Assembly: GCA_947646735.1 (NCBI GenBank)
Contig: CANTFK010000989.1
Span: 124,001 to 188,000 of the forward strand
From: Peronospora farinosa
Taxonomy: Eukaryota; Oomycota; Peronosporomycetes; Peronosporales; Peronosporaceae
Direction: 5' to 3'
Length of the DNA stretch: 64,000 bases
In this document: positions 59,305 through 64,000 of the stretch, one piece after another
Position numbering within the stretch: the stretch's first letter is position 1
Layout: each line of letters begins with the position of its first letter
Made by a program: the position numbers and the translations under genes
The notes under the pieces: generated by a model
The model's database searches: none
What the model saw: only the letters and a program-made list of their open reading frames with translations
Told to the model about the DNA's origin: nothing

Positions 59305-61191
59305 ATGATGTACTTGGTGGTAATGCTGCTACTCTTTGTGGTCGATATAGTATCAGGGGCGTCGATCCGAGCGTTGGACGGCTTCGGTCGTCCTGTGGCA
59401 TGGTGGGCTGTGCTCAAGTTGCCGTCTCATGTCCAGCCGCCCACTGGCGTCAAGACTCGCGTGGTCCCCACACCATGCGACTGTCCCGCTCCGAATTGTA
59501 GTAATGTCCCCACTGGTGGGTGGCCAGCACTACAGAAGAGAGCGACGGGGCTTTGCTATCTCTACGCAGACTCAAGGAATCCGAAATTTCGCTACTTTCG
59601 AGATGTTGGATATGAATGCTTGGGCCAAGGGGGCAACGACCCAGTGAGTCGCACGCTCAGGCAGAAAAACGCCGACAGTAAACCTTACTGGGCACTATTC
59701 AACGACCAGCTCAATGGAATCGCTGGAGCTTTCCATCCTGAGTTTAACCTAAGTATTGGGATCGAGAGGGTCTGTGGAGGGGGAGATTTGTTCAGTGCTC
59801 ATGCTAAAGGAGCTGTGGCATTCCAGGACGACGGCAGTGGAGGATTCTTCTTACAAACATCGACACCGAATTTCCCTGATCCAACACTTAATGATTCGTT
59901 CGTGAGACTTGGCTGTCAGACGGACAACAATGTGCAGTTTGCACAGCATATGTTGGCCATATCATTGGGAGATGCAGAATTGGAGAAGCTTGGAGAGGGA
60001 TTGCAGCTTGCGAGGTTGTGTTCGGGAAACTTTTTCCGGTACGTATCGCTGCGGAATCGTTTAGGCAGTGTCAATCTGTTTGAAGACGGGGCAAAACAAA
60101 AGAAATCCAGCGCCGCAGCGTTTTATCGTGCACTTCTGGACCCACATTTGCCGAAGCAACAGCCGACTGACCCGATAAAGGCTGAGTTTCGACTTAAATT
60201 ATCGAGTATGACTGAAGAACTAAAATTGGAGAGGTCTCGAGTGTTTGAGCCACTTACTGAGGGCCGTACCCTCGCGAGTCTAGTTAATGAAGAAGAGATT
60301 CTAGTACTTGTCAAGAGTCCACGTGCTGCTGTGCCGCCATGGTCACTTGTGGCTGAAATGCTTGATTCCGACGTGAGTGTGGCGTCGTGGTGGGATGGTA
60401 GCTACGGCATTCCAAACGTTTGTGCTGGTGATGTCTACACAAACTCTCCATACATGTTTTGTTTAAACAACCCTCCGACAGGAGTGAAGTTAAATGAAGA
60501 CGGGTCTGCTCCATACAACATCGAAAACCTTATTGAAGCCACGTACGTAATCACTCGATTGTCGACCATGATACACTTGTTGGTATTCACTGTACTTTTT
60601 GGTGTTGGCAGCTGGCACTTGAGCGATGGCAGTGCAAATCTGACTTGGCAACTAGCTGGTGGGCGAGTTCCAGGCGGCAATCACGGTAACGCTAATCTGT
60701 AAACGCACTGAGGGGGTCAATTACCTCGAAGTACCTGAAGAAGTAGCTGCTAACGATAGCGCATGTACCTCTTTTGATCACCTCCAGCAAAGTGGGGACT
60801 AACGACACCTCGAGCCGGACAAGTAAATGCCTCAAATGCTTACGTGACTTTTGGTGACCTCAATATGGAGGGATTTCCTTGTTCCAAAGCTTGCAACGGC
60901 TCACAAGCAGGTCGAGGTGGAAGCTTCTTTTCGCTCATGCATCCAGGCTTGCGTACAAGTTTAATTGACTCCGTGATCTCTGGCGCCTGCCGATGTTCTC
61001 CTCCTCCCGAAGAGACGCAACGTAATCCAGACGACGTTTTCTTTGCGTCAGTTCTGGATGACCCACGACTAACTACTTTTGAGGAGCTGCGGATGTGCCA
61101 TCGTGGATGCGTGAAAAAAATCGAGGAGCACGTGGAGCCGGCTCAGTTACCGGTATTGAGCGCAAACGCTTCGTCCTTTTGGACAAAGTAA
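59305..61191 (+). CDS. Secreted DNase II-like protein, C-terminal part out of frame
   Basis: DNase II enzymes are acid endonucleases using two H-x-K motifs. Start 59305 is chosen because M-M-Y-L-V-V-M-L-L-L-F begins a clear signal peptide. Next come G-R-P-V-A-W-W-A-V-L-K-L-P (family V-D-W-W x K-L-P), an N-D-Q motif, and A-H-A-K-G-A-V-A-F with G-G-F-F-L-Q-T-S-T-P-N-F-P (first H-x-K, residues 166-168). The first frame stops at 60700-60702 (465 residues). The family's second half continues: D-H at 60776-60781 in one frame, K-W-G-L-T-T-P from 60790 in another, then G-D-L-N-M-E-G and A-G-R-G-G-S-F-F to a stop at 61189-61191. Introns near 60540-60640 (a GTACGT donor is present) may explain part of this. 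The D-H to K-W break looks like a small indel. It may be a pseudogene. Confidence 0.6.
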
Positions 61192-62258
61192 GTGGCGTCT
61201 TCAAATTCTGCTGCTAGCTATTTGTACAGACCAGAAGACGAATTGTAAAACAACGGCCAGCGAGTCGAAGGGTCGAGCCGGTATCTATGCATGTAATAAG
61301 TAGTCTACAGTTGTTGTGAAAAGGTATAATTTCGAACGGATTCTGCCATGGACATCGCGCTGTGCACGTTCAGAGGACCTATTGGTAATGTACTAAGAAG
61401 CATAACAATAGTGCGTGGTACGATAACCACTATATAGTGTGACGAAGTACAAGATGTCGTGTCCCTGATTCTAGGTGGGACATCGAACAGTTAGTCGTAT
61501 GATGCTGGGACGCATCGTTACAGTTGACAGTTGAGGTATACCTGTTGGTATCTACTGTAGTCTAGTCTAACAGAGGGGGTTGTCACCTACGAGGTTTTTC
61601 CCTCCTCAATCCCAAAGTTGCTCAGTGGGAAGCAAGTGTTCCGTGTTCTCCATTCCCTACTCTGTATACAGAACAACGACACTCACCTGCGCAGTGATAA
61701 GTGTGACATATAGACGTTGTTCACTGAAGTATAAGTCTATTTGCACACCTGTCTCGAAGAATACCAGTAGCGTCACTTGTTAGTTGCGACTTAACTCATC
61801 TCAAAAGCGCTTTGCATTGTTCGAAATTGCTAACTGCAACAACAGTGCTCAAGCATGACAGATATGCATGGTCATCTATTTCCGAGACGAAAACGTTATA
61901 GGGACAAACAAACTTAACTGTGCTTGTCCTCATTCGTCTTGGCCGTTCACCACTTTCAAGTACCGAAACGTGCAAATTTGACGACATTTACGAGTATACG
62001 TAACAATGTCATGTCAGCACCGAAGGGTAGCCATCAGACATTGGCTGCAGCTTTAGGTGAAGCTCCGAAGCAAGATTGCAAAGTAAAATTGCGTGCAAAA
62101 CACACGAGGGAACTGCTGCAGGTAATGCAGGATGCGCGAGATGTTTAGTTAAGTAGATATAGTCATGTGTATGGTGACAAGGTAACGCTGTGTGGATTCA
62201 AAACGAAGTTTCGCGGCTAAATGCTCTGGAGGAGGTGATGAAACCAGTTGGTAAGACC
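61192..62258. other. No gene seen
   Basis: AT-rich DNA between the DNase II-like gene and the LTR of copy C. A 74-codon plus frame (61924-62148, Lys-rich) is not recognised. Confidence 0.5.
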
Positions 62259-62852
62259 TGTAGACGGGCACTTCTACGAAGTTGCCTCGTTTTACGAGCA
62301 CACACCTTATGCACAAGCGAGGAAGTGGTTAGACCGTCTTACCTTCGCGTGCGAGGGTGGTTGGGAGGTTGGTCGACTGCTTAAGCAGTCGTACCACCAG
62401 TTGCCTCTCGCTTGAGCGAGAGTGCAACGAACTTCTTAACGCTTACAACACCGACGTCACGCAGAAGTTTCTCAACTTCTCGTGCGTGGTGTGCTTGTTT
62501 AAGTAAATTCAAGACTGATTTATATTTAATAGATTTTAACTAAATGTAAATCTAACTACTGATTGGTTAATATGTAATGATGGGTGCCATCTCTATAGAT
62601 GCGCATCCCAACGTGCGAGCTTAAATATATTTAAGCTCGCTCAATGACGTAACTGACTGACGTCATTTGATGACGCCTAGTCCCAGCTGGGCGTCATCCC
62701 CATCAATGTGAATACACCTAGTGTATATCACATACGCAAGGGTGTGACACATGGTGTGTCTCACCCGAGCGACAGGTCTTAAGTACTTACGTACCTTTTA
62801 AGACCTTCCTAACGCATACTTAACGGGTACGTGTAACGTTGAGCCCGTTACA
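62259..62852 (-). mobile_element. LTR of chromovirus copy C (minus orientation), 594 bp
   Basis: Reverse complement of the copy B LTR: it starts TGTAGA on the plus strand and ends GTTACA. It keeps both downstream hairpins. It is followed by the complement of the purine tract (CCATCCCCCCTTTTAAAACG), then the aORF region. So this is the 3' LTR of an element transcribed leftwards; the rest lies beyond the right edge. Confidence 0.88.
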
Positions 62853-63006
62853 CCATCCCCCCTTTTAAAACGATTTTTACATCTTGTAAAACATCGCCTA
62901 GGAGACAGAGTGACTTGCGAGCCTTAATATAACGCGCCGCTTTGTCTACTCAATTCTCATTCCACCGAAACGTGGTAAGGCTGATGGGTCGCCTGCAAAG
63001 GCACCC

Positions 63007-64000
63007 ATGCAGTCCAGCACTATACGCACGCGCCGCGATTTATCGCAGCGGTCGCAAAGCGCGTCAGGCACTGGGGTGAATCTTCCATCTCACGATAATG
63101 TGGATGAAGATCTATCTCTCATTGTTGACTACAATGAGACCACACCACTGCCATCACCCCAAAGTGGCGATGAGCATAGTGCATTGATGGGACATATGTC
63201 CCCATCATTTGAGACACCCGTCCTTGAGGATGCATCTATGCTTCCTACAAGCGAAGATAAAGCCTCGTCGTCTGCGCCTACGAGCGCAGCGACTAAGACT
63301 GAGCACTCTACTTCGAAAGGAGTAGTCGCGACTCAGTCAGATGTAACTCCTCAAGCTGATGTCTTGACAATCCATAATGGAGAGTCAGACTCAGGTGAGT
63401 GTGAGCTAAACCCCCATGTACACCTTCGGCCTCACTAGCCCGCCGTCGCGAGGGCGGCTACGTGAGTGGTGGCTTGCCACCAATGCCACCTCCATCTGAG
63501 TGGATGCACTCAGATGGGTCTAGCGCATCGCTTTTGCAGCGTGCCACTATAGACGCTCATAGATTCTATAGCGTCTTTCCTTTGTGGAAAAAGCAGGGCA
63601 AAGCACTTGGTCGTGCTTTCCCAATTCCAGTCGTGCTGCGTTCTAACGAAACAGACGACGAAGATGAAGCTGAACTTCGGCGCCGTGTAACGTTGCAGGA
63701 TGATGCAACGAAACAACGGTCGCAGCGAATCAGCTTCGCCATGAAGCGTGCGCATGAAATTATGGGCGGTAAGCGACCCCCAATTAATTCTCGCCACGCT
63801 TCTTCTGCTAGTCCTTCCGGACCTAGTAGAAAGAAGACAGCTGGTGCTGCTTCACATAAGCAGCCACCAGCCCAGGCACGTCGACGCGCAAAGCGTCCAC
63901 AGGCTCCCACGAGTCAAAGCTCGTTGGGTAACCCTTCCACTGGACAAGGATTTGGAGCTTTCGCTTCACAAACCGGTGGGCCAACAGCCTTCCAACAAGG
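63007..64000 (+). pseudogene. Antisense ORF of chromovirus copy C (frameshifted, runs off window)
   Basis: Homologous to the aORF of copy B along its whole visible length. Open from ATG 63007 for ~137 codons. Near 63403-63420 a 4-base deletion relative to copy B shifts the frame. The family sequence then continues in the second frame (R-R-R-E-G-G-Y-V-S-G, F-P-L-W-K-K-Q-G-K) to the window end with no stop noted. The upstream in-frame P-P-K-R-G-K starts with ATT (62954-62956), as in copy B. The complementary strand from ~63983 leftwards carries the chromodomain end of pol. Confidence 0.75.

Overview
The window looks like nuclear DNA of an oomycete, probably a Peronosporales-type plant pathogen. 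The basis is short GT-AG introns of 60-110 nt, eukaryote-only genes in a compact island with alternating strands, and surrounding nested relics of Helitron, Ty1/copia, Ty3/gypsy chromovirus and LINE elements. The species cannot be named from the sequence alone.

Region 1 (1-23965) is a head-to-tail tandem array of a 1292-bp unit, about 18.5 copies, entering from the left edge. Each unit carries one broken gene for a ~355-residue protein with an acidic N-terminal half, a Cys-rich AWS/pre-SET segment and a SET domain. Every copy has the same in-frame TAG inside the SET domain, and most have a second in-frame TGA. This is a macrosatellite built from a SET-domain pseudogene. Unit variants partly alternate, suggesting expansion by dimers.

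Region 2 (23966-31430) starts exactly at the array edge inside a decayed Helitron Rep-helicase gene. The Helitron is split by a 1.6-kb terminal-inverted-repeat element with minisatellite DNA and by a reverse-oriented copia relic. Its helicase end lies at 29560-30590.

Region 3 (31430-34140) is a 5'-truncated Ty3/gypsy chromovirus (copy A). Region 4 (34140-35215) holds an unrecognised broken gene.

Region 5 (35522-47639) is a gene island with intact-looking, intron-containing housekeeping genes on alternating strands: LSM6 (-), a DDX42-like spliceosomal DEAD-box helicase (+), a SAPS-domain PP6 regulatory subunit (-), a FAN/NSMAF-like BEACH-WD40 protein (+) and TRAPPC3/Bet3 (-). Exon-intron structures were worked out by reading frame and family alignment from memory.

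Region 6 (47640-57098) is again repeat-rich: a copia relic, chromovirus copy B with its 602-bp 3' LTR, a LINE reverse transcriptase relic and unassigned DNA. Region 7 (57111-61191) has a Q-rich putative regulator and a secreted DNase II-like gene whose C-terminal part is out of frame. Region 8 (62259-64000) is chromovirus copy C on the minus strand, running off the right edge.

The two most unusual systems are the SET macrosatellite abutting a Helitron, and the chromovirus family, which carries a long antisense ORF (471 codons in copy B) opposite its integrase tail and chromodomain, conserved in three copies.
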